The notes under the pieces were generated by a model that worked only from the letters and a program-made list of their open reading frames with translations, made no database searches and was not told where the DNA came from. Position numbers and translations under genes: made by a program. Shown in pieces: positions 42,901 to 51,620 of a stretch of 64,000 nucleotides of DNA. Numbering within the stretch: the stretch's first letter is position 1; the number at the start of each line of letters is the position of its first letter. Origin of the DNA: Microcystis viridis FACHB-1342 (GTDB taxonomy: Bacteria; Cyanobacteriota; Cyanobacteriia; Cyanobacteriales; Microcystaceae); NCBI RefSeq assembly GCF_014698335.1, contig NZ_JACJSV010000002.1:62001-126000 (forward strand), read 5' to 3'.

Positions 42901-44547
42901 TCATGATCCCTTTTTACCTTTGACTTCCTGCCAAGTGTTACCGACTCCCTGTAAAACCCCACGAATTACTAAACCAATACCCCTACCGATAACTTGGATA
43001 AGGATATAGACTACTCCATTACCCACCACCCGAAAAAAAGCGCGTAAACGAGGGGATAAAGAGTCTCTTAATTCTAAGGCGATCGAAACTAACCAGGGTA
43101 TGCCTGTTAAACTGTTTAATTCTTCCTGTCGGGGGGAATAAATGGCTAGAGATTGAATTTCTCCATCGCTATAGTGAAATAATTGATATTGACTTTCAAA
43201 GATATCTTTAGGTTCTTGCCAATATTGTTGCCGTCGGTATTTCCAAGATAATTCATTGCGGATTTTAGCTAATTTTCTGGCGATGAGAAATTCTGACCGG
43301 TAAAGTTTTTGTTTGATTCTTTCCGATTCCGAGAAGTTATTGAGAATAATTACCGTCACCGCATTGGCAATATTATGAATGAGATTTTGCAGGATAATTT
43401 CGGCTCTGGCGATAGTTTCAGGAGCATTAGCTCGGTATTCTACTCCGTCAATAGTTAAACTATTTTCGTACACTAAATAGGAAAATAAGTCAAGAGTAAA
43501 AGGAATTTTATTGAGGATTTCTATTTGAATTGCCTCTCTTTCTTCCAGAATAATTTCATTAAGTTTGCCTTTACTAATTTCGTCATAAACCGAGGCATTA
43601 ATTTCTAAAAATTTACGCGTAACTTTCTCCCAGATATCGTAAATAATCAGATTTAAGCGACTGGTTAATTCCCCGCTGCTAACCTGTAAATATCTCATTT
43701 CATCGACATTTTTACGAATTTCATCGAGAACTAAATATAATAATTCCCGTTGCCGATTATCCTGTAAAACATCAATTTCAAAACTAATCTTTGTTCTATT
43801 AATTAAAGGCGATCGAATAACTGCTAAAGTGGACTCAAAAACTGCCGAAACACAGAGGGGACGCTCGCGGCTTAAAATTGGTAATTCCCGATCGATATTG
43901 TTAATTATTATCGGAGGTGTCGCTGAAGCTGAATTGTAATAGCTCCCTTCCAGGGGAATTAGTTTTCTCACTAGCCATAGGGCTGCTAAAAGTTCTCGTT
44001 TTCTTCCCTGCCAATAAAAGCGATCAAAGCCGGATAAAGACTGTTGATTGAGGTGGAGATCAATTAAATGTAATTCACTTTCGATGCGATTTAATCCCGT
44101 TCTTCCGGCAGTGATTAACCAATGGCTAGGGGCTAAACTTGGACGGTTAGCAATGGTGAGAGGGGAAGGGACAACATCGTGGGATTCATCCCGGGAAATT
44201 TGCCCTAAAATAGTGATAAATTGCTCTAGGTTTGTGCCTTTGGGAATATAACCGGCGATGCCTAATTCTCTGGCGATTAGTTGCTGTCGGGAGTCGAGAG
44301 GAAAGGTTAATAGAACAATTTTACTTTCGGGATAGCGAGAGTGGAGAATTTCACAGTAAGACCAATCAAAGAGAGGATCAATAATAATAATTTCGGGGGC
44401 CGGATTAAGAGTCAAGGCGAAAATTGTTTCTAAATCCCCTTCGGTGACGATACTAATATTTTCTATCTGCGACAAGGCCTGCACCAGACCCAAGCGGAAA
44501 ATCGGGTCATTATCGATGATAATTAGGGTGAGAGGGCGATCAATCAC
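42901..44547 (-). CDS. Receiver-domain protein with DUF3685 (Ycf55-like)
   Basis: A 548-residue protein. Residues 1-115 form a response-regulator receiver (LIIIDNDPIFRLGLVQAL; phospho-acceptor in IIIIDPLFD; Lys in GYIPKGTNLEQF). The remaining 430 residues match DUF3685, the family that includes plastid Ycf55. No DNA-binding output domain is seen; the helical C-terminus is instead specific to cyanobacteria and plastids. The C-terminal tail (FFRVVGNGVVYILIQVIGRG) is hydrophobic and may contact membrane. Its cognate kinase is not adjacent and its function is unknown. Confidence 0.82.
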   Translation of the reverse strand: MIDRPLTLIIIDNDPIFRLGLVQALSQIENISIVTEGDLETIFALTLNPAPEIIIIDPLFDWSYCEILHSRYPESKIVLLTFPLDSRQQLIARELGIAGYIPKGTNLEQFITILGQISRDESHDVVPSPLTIANRPSLAPSHWLITAGRTGLNRIESELHLIDLHLNQQSLSGFDRFYWQGRKRELLAALWLVRKLIPLEGSYYNSASATPPIIINNIDRELPILSRERPLCVSAVFESTLAVIRSPLINRTKISFEIDVLQDNRQRELLYLVLDEIRKNVDEMRYLQVSSGELTSRLNLIIYDIWEKVTRKFLEINASVYDEISKGKLNEIILEEREAIQIEILNKIPFTLDLFSYLVYENSLTIDGVEYRANAPETIARAEIILQNLIHNIANAVTVIILNNFSESERIKQKLYRSEFLIARKLAKIRNELSWKYRRQQYWQEPKDIFESQYQLFHYSDGEIQSLAIYSPRQEELNSLTGIPWLVSIALELRDSLSPRLRAFFRVVGNGVVYILIQVIGRGIGLVIRGVLQGVGNTWQEVKGKKGS

Positions 44548-44605
44548 AAGAGTTGCAGCCTGTCAACGGATACTATTCACAGGGTCAATTATACAGTGAT
44601 CTGGC

Positions 44606-45046
44606 TCATTTGTTTTGTTTATAGCCATAGAAATCGATGCGATAATCGGTAATTTTTACCCCCGTCGATGCCTCGATCTGTTTAATTAATTCCGGGGGAA
44701 GTTGGATATGCACATCGATGATTTCTTGACTGTCCAGACAATTGATGTGACTGTGGGAATCGCTGATGTTGCCGTAGAGTCTGCCGTCCCAGCGTTCCAC
44801 AGATTCGATAATGCCTTGACCCGATAGAGCCTCTAGGTTTTGGTACACTGAGGTATGACCGATGTTTTTTCCTTGCAGATTGAGACGATCATAAATTTCT
44901 CGCGCTGATAGGTGTTCCTGCGCTTGCCACAGCAATTCTAAAATATAGCGACGCTGACGACTAACCCGCATTCCTAAAGTTTGACACCTTTCGATCGCAT
45001 CTTCTAAACACCGGATCGGTTTTTGTTTTACCTCCAAATTGTCCAT
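44606..45046 (-). CDS. Fur-family transcriptional regulator
   Basis: A 146-residue Fur/PerR/Zur-type repressor: winged helix with MRVSRQRRYILELLWQ and LSAREIYDRL, then the metal-binding dimerisation domain with SDSHSHINC. The usual CxxC zinc site is altered to Cys-Leu-Asp-Ser (second Cys replaced by Ser) and no C-terminal CxxC exists, so the structural zinc site appears incomplete. That fits some PerR/FurC-like variants, but the metal sensed is unknown. It is monocistronic with a long non-coding region upstream. Confidence 0.88.
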   Translation of the reverse strand: MDNLEVKQKPIRCLEDAIERCQTLGMRVSRQRRYILELLWQAQEHLSAREIYDRLNLQGKNIGHTSVYQNLEALSGQGIIESVERWDGRLYGNISDSHSHINCLDSQEIIDVHIQLPPELIKQIEASTGVKITDYRIDFYGYKQNK

Positions 45047-45762
45047 AGTTGTATCCGTTGACCTCCGCCCTAATACATAGTCATTACCAGTTTAGCTTAG
45101 TCTTTCGATCGATGTCCACATTGCCCCAGTTTTTAGCCCATCTCAGAGCAGTTATCTCAATGGTGAGATAAAAAATTTTCGTTGTAGGGAGACAAGAGCG
45201 CCAGAGTAGGAAGGAAAAGTCTGAGCATTTGTACTAAAAATCTCAACTTACACAATTCTGGCTTTAAGTCAATAGCCTTTACAAAACTTCAAAAATTGCA
45301 GCATAAAAAAATTTCATCACTGGCGGCTTTTTTTGGGCAAGAGAATCAACACAGTCCCCTGATTGCCTTGGTTTTGCCTTGATTTAAAGTTTAATGCTTA
45401 AACTAAGCCCACAGCATACCACGATCATACCATATTATTAAATCTAGGCAACCCCGATTTACAGCTAAATTTTGGCAAATTCTGGGAAAATCAAAATCTT
45501 GTAACTTACTTGTTACATTGAACTAATCGCCCCAAATATTTAAATATTTTAATTATTTACCTTAAATTTATAATTTTTACTTATTCTTGAAGGCTGATTA
45601 ACTAGGGTTGGGCAAAAAAGCTTGTAAGCTCTATTTAAAGTCAGTCGAGTCGCTTAGTATCGGGAGACAGATGTGACTTGTATAGCTTCCCAGTTTTTGA
45701 GATTTGAAGACTTTTTAGAAGCATTTTGAAAGTGTCTTAGCTGATGGATTAAATATGAATTA
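45047..45762. other. Long AT-rich intergenic region upstream of the Fur gene
   Basis: About 715 bp with no supported gene. It contains an inverted repeat TGTAAC-N6-GTTACA (45500-45517) in AT-rich DNA and a family C-like left end (TAGGGTTGGGCAAAAAAGC, about 45603). No tRNA or known small RNA was recognised. Confidence 0.5.
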
Positions 45763-46233
45763 TCAGCCATAAAAATCTTCATCAAGAATCTGTTCTAAAG
45801 AAAAAGGGCAGTCTAAGGGATATGCTTCCTCTGGAGGAATCGCAATTCCAAAGTCAGCCAATTTACTTTCCTTGATGGCAATTTTGCGACCTTTAGGATA
45901 GGTTTTATCGATGGCGATTGCTAGATGAGATTTCAAAGAAGGGGTGTTTTCTAGTAAGGCGACAACTCGTTCCCTGTGTTCGACAATGGAGCTATACCAG
46001 CTAGATTTCATGCTTTCAGGGGCGGAGGATTGTACTTTTAATTTCAGTAAATGAGCCAGCAAAATCATTAAATTTCCTTCCAAGGCATTTTTATCTGATT
46101 TACCCAATTCTTTCAACTCCTCAACCAAATGAGATACATCTAATGCCTGAAAATCTCCTTGTTCTAACTGACCTATTGTTGTTATCAGCCATAATTGAAA
46201 ATCTTGTTCATAGAGTTCTGATTTAGTTATCAT
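45763..46233 (-). CDS. DUF29 family protein, second copy
   Basis: A 156-residue DUF29 member, diverged from the copy at 1717-2148. It has LYEQDFQLWLITTIGQLEQGDF, LVEELKELGKSDKNALEGNL and SSWYSSIVEHRERV (each in part), matching the family's Leu/Trp pattern. It ends in CPFSLEQILDEDFYG, and the CPFS element is shared with the first copy (DDCPFSQEISQIL). The function is not known. Monocistronic, in a gene-poor stretch. Confidence 0.85.
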   Translation of the reverse strand: MITKSELYEQDFQLWLITTIGQLEQGDFQALDVSHLVEELKELGKSDKNALEGNLMILLAHLLKLKVQSSAPESMKSSWYSSIVEHRERVVALLENTPSLKSHLAIAIDKTYPKGRKIAIKESKLADFGIAIPPEEAYPLDCPFSLEQILDEDFYG

Positions 46234-46356
46234 AATTGCTTCGATAATAGTTAATATAGATTGAATTGTACTCTATTTTGCAGATTTCGGATGTTGCAAT
46301 CGGTAAATGTTAAGTTTTACTACAGGATTTAACATCTGCGCCTATGCCCTATTCCC

Positions 46357-46371
46357 TTATCCTTAGGATAA
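46357..46371. promoter_or_regulatory. Palindrome upstream of the DUF2157 gene
   Basis: TTATCCTTAGGATAA is a 7-1-7 palindrome 40 bp upstream of the DUF2157 start codon. It could be an operator. No matching regulator is indicated. Confidence 0.4.
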
Positions 46372-46411
46372 GCGGTTAAAATACATCTTAGCTTAAGGAC
46401 TAGAGAATATT

Positions 46412-47470
46412 ATGAGACTAGAAAGAGAAGATTTTGATTGGGCGGTACAACAAAACCTAATTACTGCCAGCCAAGCTGAAAATTTATGGACGGCTTTTAT
46501 ATCCCGTTATCCCCAAGAAGATGAAGTTAATCGCCCTCGCTTTAATTTTGCTAATGTAGCCTATTATTTTGGGGCATTAATTGTTATCTCTGCCCTGGGG
46601 TGGTTGATGAACGAAGCTTGGGAGAGTTTCGGTGGTGCAGGACTATTTTTTATCGCCCTGTTTTATGCAATTTGTTTTATTTTTGCGGGGAAAAATCTCT
46701 ATTTTCAGCAAAATCTCAAAATCCCCGGCGGCCTTTTATTTACCATGGCAGTGGCAATGACTCCCTTAGCAATCTATGGTTTACAACGCTGGACAGGATA
46801 CTGGCAAGCCGGATATCCAGCTATCTATCGAGATTTCCATACCTGGACTAAAGGCAGTTGGTTTTTAATGGAATTAGGCACGATTATCGCAGGATTAATA
46901 ACTTTGCGATTTGTTAAATTTCCTTTTTTAACTGCACCGATCGCCTTTAGTCTGTGGTATATGTCAATGGACTTAACCTCTTTACTATTTGGAGAGAACG
47001 AATATACATGGAGACTGCGACTGTGGGTATCCTTTTGGTTTGGAATTGCCTGTTTAATAACTGCCTATTTAATTGATGTACGTCAGCGCCGTAGTCGGGG
47101 TGATTTTGCTTTTTGGCTGTACTTATTCGGATTAATTATGTTTTGGTTTAGTTTATCTCTCCTCATCGATGATAATGAAGCGCAACGATTTTTGTACTGT
47201 CTAATTAACTTGGGATTGATGTTATTATCCGTCCTGCTAAAAAGAAGATTATTTGTGGTTTTTGGAGGTATCGGAGTATTTGCCTATCTTTCCTATCTCT
47301 CCTATCGTCTCTTTGCCGATTCAATTTTCTTTCCCTTTGCCCTAACCGCCCTGGGACTTGGTATTATCTATATGGGAGTTTTGTATCAGCGTCATTACCC
47401 CACCCTAGCTAGATTTATTGAAAGTTATATCCCTCTCGAATGGCGCAATTTATTACCCAAAGATAGATAA
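46412..47470 (+). CDS. DUF2157 multi-spanning membrane protein
   Basis: A 352-residue protein with a soluble N-terminal segment (about 1-45) of the DUF2157 type (MRLEREDFDWAVQQNLITASQA) and roughly nine to ten hydrophobic segments from residue 48 to 335. DUF2157 proteins are membrane proteins of unknown function. A palindrome lies 40 bp upstream. A tandem TGATAAC/TGATCAC array starts 18 bp downstream of the stop, with the response regulator beyond it on the same strand. Confidence 0.8.
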   Translation: MRLEREDFDWAVQQNLITASQAENLWTAFISRYPQEDEVNRPRFNFANVAYYFGALIVISALGWLMNEAWESFGGAGLFFIALFYAICFIFAGKNLYFQQNLKIPGGLLFTMAVAMTPLAIYGLQRWTGYWQAGYPAIYRDFHTWTKGSWFLMELGTIIAGLITLRFVKFPFLTAPIAFSLWYMSMDLTSLLFGENEYTWRLRLWVSFWFGIACLITAYLIDVRQRRSRGDFAFWLYLFGLIMFWFSLSLLIDDNEAQRFLYCLINLGLMLLSVLLKRRLFVVFGGIGVFAYLSYLSYRLFADSIFFPFALTALGLGIIYMGVLYQRHYPTLARFIESYIPLEWRNLLPKDR

Positions 47471-47487
47471 TTAGGAGAAATGGTTTT

Positions 47488-47586
47488 TCAGTGATCAGTA
47501 AACAGTAATCAGTAAACAGTGAACTGATAACTCACATCTGATAACTGATCACTGATAACTGATCACTGATAACTGATAACTGATAA
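47488..47586. repeat. Tandem TGATAAC/TGATCAC/GTAAACA repeat array
   Basis: About 100 bp of 7-bp units (CAGTAAT, CAGTAAA, TGATAAC, TGATCAC) separate the DUF2157 gene from the response regulator and end 11 bp before its ATG. This is the longest of the six arrays in the window. Confidence 0.88.
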
Positions 47587-47596
47587 TCTTCCTTCT

Positions 47597-48277
47597 ATGC
47601 GAATACTTATCGTTGACGATGAAAAAGAATTAACCGAACCCTTAGAACAAATTCTTGCTCAAGAAGGCTATGAAGTTGATATTGCTGATAATGGTCGGAC
47701 GGGGTTAGAATTGGCACAAGAGAATAATTATGACCTCTTAATTCTCGATTGGATGTTACCCCAGCAATCCGGATTACAAATCTGTCAATATTTACGGGAT
47801 CAGGGGGACACCACTCCCGTTTTATTTCTAACCGCTAAGGATACCATAGACGATCGAGTGGCGGGATTAGATGCCGGTGCCGATGATTATTTAGTCAAAC
47901 CCTTTCAACTGCGAGAATTATTAGCGAGAGTCCGTGCTTTATTGCGTCGTTCTCCCAATTTTGAAGCTAGTAATAGCAGTAAACTAAAATGTGCTGATTT
48001 AGAACTCGATAGCGAAAATCAAGTGGCCTATCGTCACGGTCGCACGATCAGTTTATCAGCAAAAGAAATACAATTGTTAACTTTATTTATGACCCATCCG
48101 GGGCAACTTCTCACCCATGAACAAATTTATCAGCATCTCTGGTCAGAAGGGGAGCAACCTAATAGTAATGTGGTTCCTGCCCTGATGCGCTTACTGCGTC
48201 GTAAAATCGAAGCGCCTGGAGAAACACCTCTAATTAATACTGTCTATGGGAAGGGCTACCGTTTCGGGGAAAATTAG
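47597..48277 (+). CDS. OmpR/PhoB-type response regulator
   Basis: A 226-residue two-domain regulator. The receiver domain (1-118) has the acidic pair in ILIVDDEKELTE, phospho-acceptor in LLILDWMLPQQSG, Thr in FLTAKD and Lys in DYLVKPFQLRELL. The winged-helix output (about 130-224) includes LSAKEIQLLTLFMTHPGQLLT and a recognition helix (SNVVPALMRLLRRKI), then the hairpin VYGKGYRF. No sensor kinase is next to it, so it is an orphan here. The target genes are unknown. Confidence 0.92.
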   Translation: MRILIVDDEKELTEPLEQILAQEGYEVDIADNGRTGLELAQENNYDLLILDWMLPQQSGLQICQYLRDQGDTTPVLFLTAKDTIDDRVAGLDAGADDYLVKPFQLRELLARVRALLRRSPNFEASNSSKLKCADLELDSENQVAYRHGRTISLSAKEIQLLTLFMTHPGQLLTHEQIYQHLWSEGEQPNSNVVPALMRLLRRKIEAPGETPLINTVYGKGYRFGEN

Positions 48278-48300
48278 GGAATGCTGAAGGATAATGAGAA

Positions 48301-48435
48301 TAAGTAGCTGGTTATAATTAAATTAAAAATGGATTTTAGGTTCGATCCCCCCTGCCCCCCTTGATAAGGGGGGATTAAGGGGGTATCCCCCCTTAATAAG
48401 GGGGCATCTGATAATTTTTAACGCCTACCTACTTA
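48301..48435. mobile_element. MITE-like element, family A, copy 3 (inverted)
   Basis: A 135-bp copy in the opposite orientation to copies 1 and 2: it opens TAAGTAGCTGGTTATAATTA and closes AATTTTTAACGCC then TACCTACTTA. It lies between the response regulator and recN. Confidence 0.82.
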
Positions 48436-48460
48436 GCAACTGATTACTGATTACTGATAT

Positions 48461-50215
48461 ATGTTATCCTGCCTACAAATTGAAAATTTTACCCTCATCG
48501 ATCGCTTAGAATTAACTTTCGGCAGCGGATTAAATGTACTGACCGGTGAGACGGGGGCAGGAAAATCGATTATATTAGATGCGATCGATATTGTTCTCGG
48601 TGGTAAAGTCAATCATCGCGTCATCCGTCAGGGAAGCCAACAATCAACCCTAGAAGCGACTTTTTCTCTGACTCCAGAATTAATTGCTTGGCTAGAAAGT
48701 CAGGAAATTGACCTATTAGAGGATAATAGTCTGACCATCAGCCGGGAATTAGTGATTACTAATAATTCCTTGCGTTCTCGTTCTCGGATTAACGGAGTCG
48801 TCGCTAATCGCCAACAAATGGCGCAAATAAGAGATTTTTTGGTAGAAATCACCGCTCAAGGTCAAACAGTTCAGTTAATGGACGCTAATCGACAGAGGGA
48901 ATTATTAGATCTCTACGGGGGTGAATCCCTGCTGCTGCAGCGGGAAAAAGTAGCCACAGCCTACGCTAACTGGCAAGAAAGCAAGAATATTTTCAATAAT
49001 AGATTGCAATCGGAACAAAATCGCCTACAGAGATTAGATTTATTAGAATATCAACTAAAAGAACTAGAATCAGCTAATTTAACTGACGCTAACGAGTTGG
49101 AACAGTTAGAACAGGAAAGAAACCGACTCTCCCACGGTGTCGATTTACAAAATTCCAGCTATCAAGTCTATCAACTACTCTACCAAAATGATCGCGATCA
49201 ACCCGCCGTCGCTGATTTGTTAGGAAAAGCTGAAAATATCTTGACAAATATGATGGTTTATGATAGCAGTTTAGAGCCAATTTTAGAGATGGTGCGATCG
49301 GCATTAAATCAGGTGGTGGAAGCGGGACAGGAAATCAACGTTTATGGGGATAGTCTAGAGGCAGATCCGGAGAGATTGAACGAGATAGAAGAGAGAATTG
49401 TCCAACTTAAGCGCATTTGTCGCAAATATGGCCCAAGTTTAGCCGAAGCGATCGATTATTATCAGAAATTACAGCAGGAATTAGCGGAGTTGACGGGAGA
49501 AGGACAATCGATTGAGGAATTAGAAAAAATTTGTCAGCAACAGGAAAAAATCTATCGAGAAACTAGCACTCAGTTGACCTTTTTGCGACAAGAAACCGCT
49601 AGTCAACTAGAAAAACAATTGGTACAGGAATTAAAACCTTTAGCCATGGAAAAGGTGATTTTTGTCTGTCGGATTAACCCGGGTAATCCTAGCAGTCTGG
49701 GAGTCGATCAAGTGGGATTTTATTTTAGTCCCAATCCAGGGGAAAAAATCCAACCTTTATCCAGTACCGCTTCCGGAGGAGAAATGAGTCGTTTTCTCCT
49801 AGCGTTAAAGTCCTGTTTTTCCCAATCCCAATCGGCAGCGACAACCCTAATTTTTGACGAAATTGATGCGGGAGTATCGGGAAAAGTTGCCCAGGCAATT
49901 GCCGATAAATTAGATCAATTAGGTCAACAATATCAAGTTTTGTGCGTTACTCATCAACCCTTAGTGGCTGCTTTAGCTGATCACCATTTTCGCGTTTATA
50001 AACAAATGATTGCCGAAGATGATTCCACTAATCTCTCGGAAATTCGCACGGTTGTCCGGGTTACTTCTCTCGATAATCGTCAGACGAGAAGGGAAGAATT
50101 GGCACAATTAACGGGAGGAAATTCGGCAGCGGCTGCCATCGCTTTTGCCGAGTCTTTATTGGAGAAAGCGGCTGCCAAAAAACAGCAGGATTTAACCTTG
50201 AAATTGACTGATTAA
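48461..50215 (+). CDS. recN: DNA repair protein RecN
   Basis: An SMC-like ATPase that acts early in double-strand break repair. The 584-residue product has Walker A GETGAGKSIIL (about 30-40), a long coiled-coil centre (about 170-370), the ABC signature TASGGEMSRFLLALK and Walker B TLIFDEIDAGVSG, then a switch His (THQPLVAALA). The last few codons (TLKLTD) overlap the 3' end of a convergent Uma2 gene by 24 bp, and this end sequence is duplicated with the Uma2 copies, so the natural RecN C-terminus may have been replaced. Confidence 0.94.
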   Translation: MLSCLQIENFTLIDRLELTFGSGLNVLTGETGAGKSIILDAIDIVLGGKVNHRVIRQGSQQSTLEATFSLTPELIAWLESQEIDLLEDNSLTISRELVITNNSLRSRSRINGVVANRQQMAQIRDFLVEITAQGQTVQLMDANRQRELLDLYGGESLLLQREKVATAYANWQESKNIFNNRLQSEQNRLQRLDLLEYQLKELESANLTDANELEQLEQERNRLSHGVDLQNSSYQVYQLLYQNDRDQPAVADLLGKAENILTNMMVYDSSLEPILEMVRSALNQVVEAGQEINVYGDSLEADPERLNEIEERIVQLKRICRKYGPSLAEAIDYYQKLQQELAELTGEGQSIEELEKICQQQEKIYRETSTQLTFLRQETASQLEKQLVQELKPLAMEKVIFVCRINPGNPSSLGVDQVGFYFSPNPGEKIQPLSSTASGGEMSRFLLALKSCFSQSQSAATTLIFDEIDAGVSGKVAQAIADKLDQLGQQYQVLCVTHQPLVAALADHHFRVYKQMIAEDDSTNLSEIRTVVRVTSLDNRQTRREELAQLTGGNSAAAAIAFAESLLEKAAAKKQQDLTLKLTD

Positions 50216-50833
50216 CCAACGTCCTACCTGACTTTGATCTCTGGTGCGTGCCTGTTGTAAAGCTGACTCTAAAACCGCAAGTCTTAAATTAGGTAAAACC
50301 TTTGATATATCAATTCTTTTACTACCTCGATCGATTATTTTAAAAGCGAATATTTGGGGATAATCGACGTTAACACTCCAGTATTCACTAACTCCTAATT
50401 CTTCATAGAGTAAGCGTTTATTACCTAAGTCATCATTAAGGGTAGATTTTGAGATTTCAATGACTAAATCTGGTGGGGGATACTGATTCAAATCAATAAT
50501 CAAAGTACCGTAGGGAATCAGATTAGCTTTCTCGGCAAAATAATAAGATATATCCGGTTGAACTTCTCGATAACCAGACCTGCGAAAACTGCAATTATCT
50601 TTGGCATTAAAGGTCAGATTTTTTAGGGTGGCATAGAGACTAACAGCGAAGATCAAAATAGCATGATCGCTGGCATGATCGTTACCAATAGGAGTCATTT
50701 CTAATCGATAATAGCCATTGTGATAATAACTTTTTCCTTGATTTTCTGGGAAGTTTTTAATTGCTTCTAAGTATTCTTCCCAACTAGCTTTCATCCATAA
50801 ATCTGTCGAGATAGTAGTTTCTAGCTGTTGCAT
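50192..50833 (-). CDS. Uma2 family (DUF820) putative nuclease, copy 1
   Basis: A 213-residue member of the Uma2/DUF820 family, predicted PD-(D/E)XK nuclease folds that are very numerous in cyanobacteria. The core is visible as VQPDISYYFAEKANLI and PPDLVIEISKST (Asp, Glu, Lys positions kept), then LGVSEYWSVNVD. The function is unknown. It is a tandem duplicate of the next gene, about 80% or more identical by eye at the protein level, differing mainly around residues 55-90. Its 3' end overlaps recN's 3' end on the other strand. Confidence 0.85.
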   Translation of the reverse strand: MQQLETTISTDLWMKASWEEYLEAIKNFPENQGKSYYHNGYYRLEMTPIGNDHASDHAILIFAVSLYATLKNLTFNAKDNCSFRRSGYREVQPDISYYFAEKANLIPYGTLIIDLNQYPPPDLVIEISKSTLNDDLGNKRLLYEELGVSEYWSVNVDYPQIFAFKIIDRGSKRIDISKVLPNLRLAVLESALQQARTRDQSQVGRWLISQFQG

Positions 50834-50857
50834 AATATTAGCCTCGATTTTATGGGG

Positions 50858-51499
50858 TTAACCTTGAAATTGAGTGATTAACCAACGTCCCACCTGACTT
50901 TGATCTCTGGTGCGTGCCTGTTGTAAAGCTGACTCTAAAACCGCAAGTTTTAAATTAGGTAAAACCTTTGATATATCAATTCTTTTACTACCTCGATCGA
51001 TTATTTCAAAAGCAAATATTTGAGGGTCATCTACCTTAACACTCCAGTATTCACTAACCCCTAATTCTTCGTAGAGTAAGCGTTTATTACCTAAGTCATC
51101 ATTGAGGGTAGATTTTGAGATTTCAATGACTAAATCTGGTGGAGGATACTGATTTAAATCAATAATCGAAGTCCCATTTGGTATCAGATTCGCTTTCTCT
51201 CCTAGATAGTAAGATATATCTGGCTGCACTTCTCTAATTCCTCTTTTGCGATAGGAACAAGTAGGGAGTCCTTGAAAAGGAATTTCTTTGAGGATAGCGT
51301 AGAGACTCACCCCCAAAAAGACAACATGATGATCTCTAGCGTGTTCAAATCCAATAGGAGTCATTTCTAATCGATAATAGCCATTGTAATAATAACTTTT
51401 TCCTTGATTCTCTGGGAAGTTTTTAATTGCTTCTAAGTATTCTTCCCAACTACCTTTAATCCATGAGTCAGTTATCCCCCTAGTTTCTAGCTGTTGCAT
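50858..51499 (-). CDS. Uma2 family (DUF820) putative nuclease, copy 2
   Basis: Same length (213) and layout as copy 1, 24 bp upstream on the same strand, so the two are probably one transcript. Core: VQPDISYYLGEKANLI and PPDLVIEISKST, LGVSEYWSVKVD. Residues 55-90 differ strongly (ARDHHVVFLGVSLYAILKEI against ASDHAILIFAVSLYATLKNL), while both ends are almost identical. This suggests either diversifying change or conversion. No frameshift seen. Confidence 0.85.
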   Translation of the reverse strand: MQQLETRGITDSWIKGSWEEYLEAIKNFPENQGKSYYYNGYYRLEMTPIGFEHARDHHVVFLGVSLYAILKEIPFQGLPTCSYRKRGIREVQPDISYYLGEKANLIPNGTSIIDLNQYPPPDLVIEISKSTLNDDLGNKRLLYEELGVSEYWSVKVDDPQIFAFEIIDRGSKRIDISKVLPNLKLAVLESALQQARTRDQSQVGRWLITQFQG

Positions 51500-51620
51500 A
51501 GTTATCCTGTCTCGCTTTGAACTTTTTCTCTAATTATAGCAATTATTGATCAAATCAGAACTAGGGAACTGAGCAAGTATAATGATAGAATAGATTAATT
51601 GAGAAAAAATTAGCCCAATT

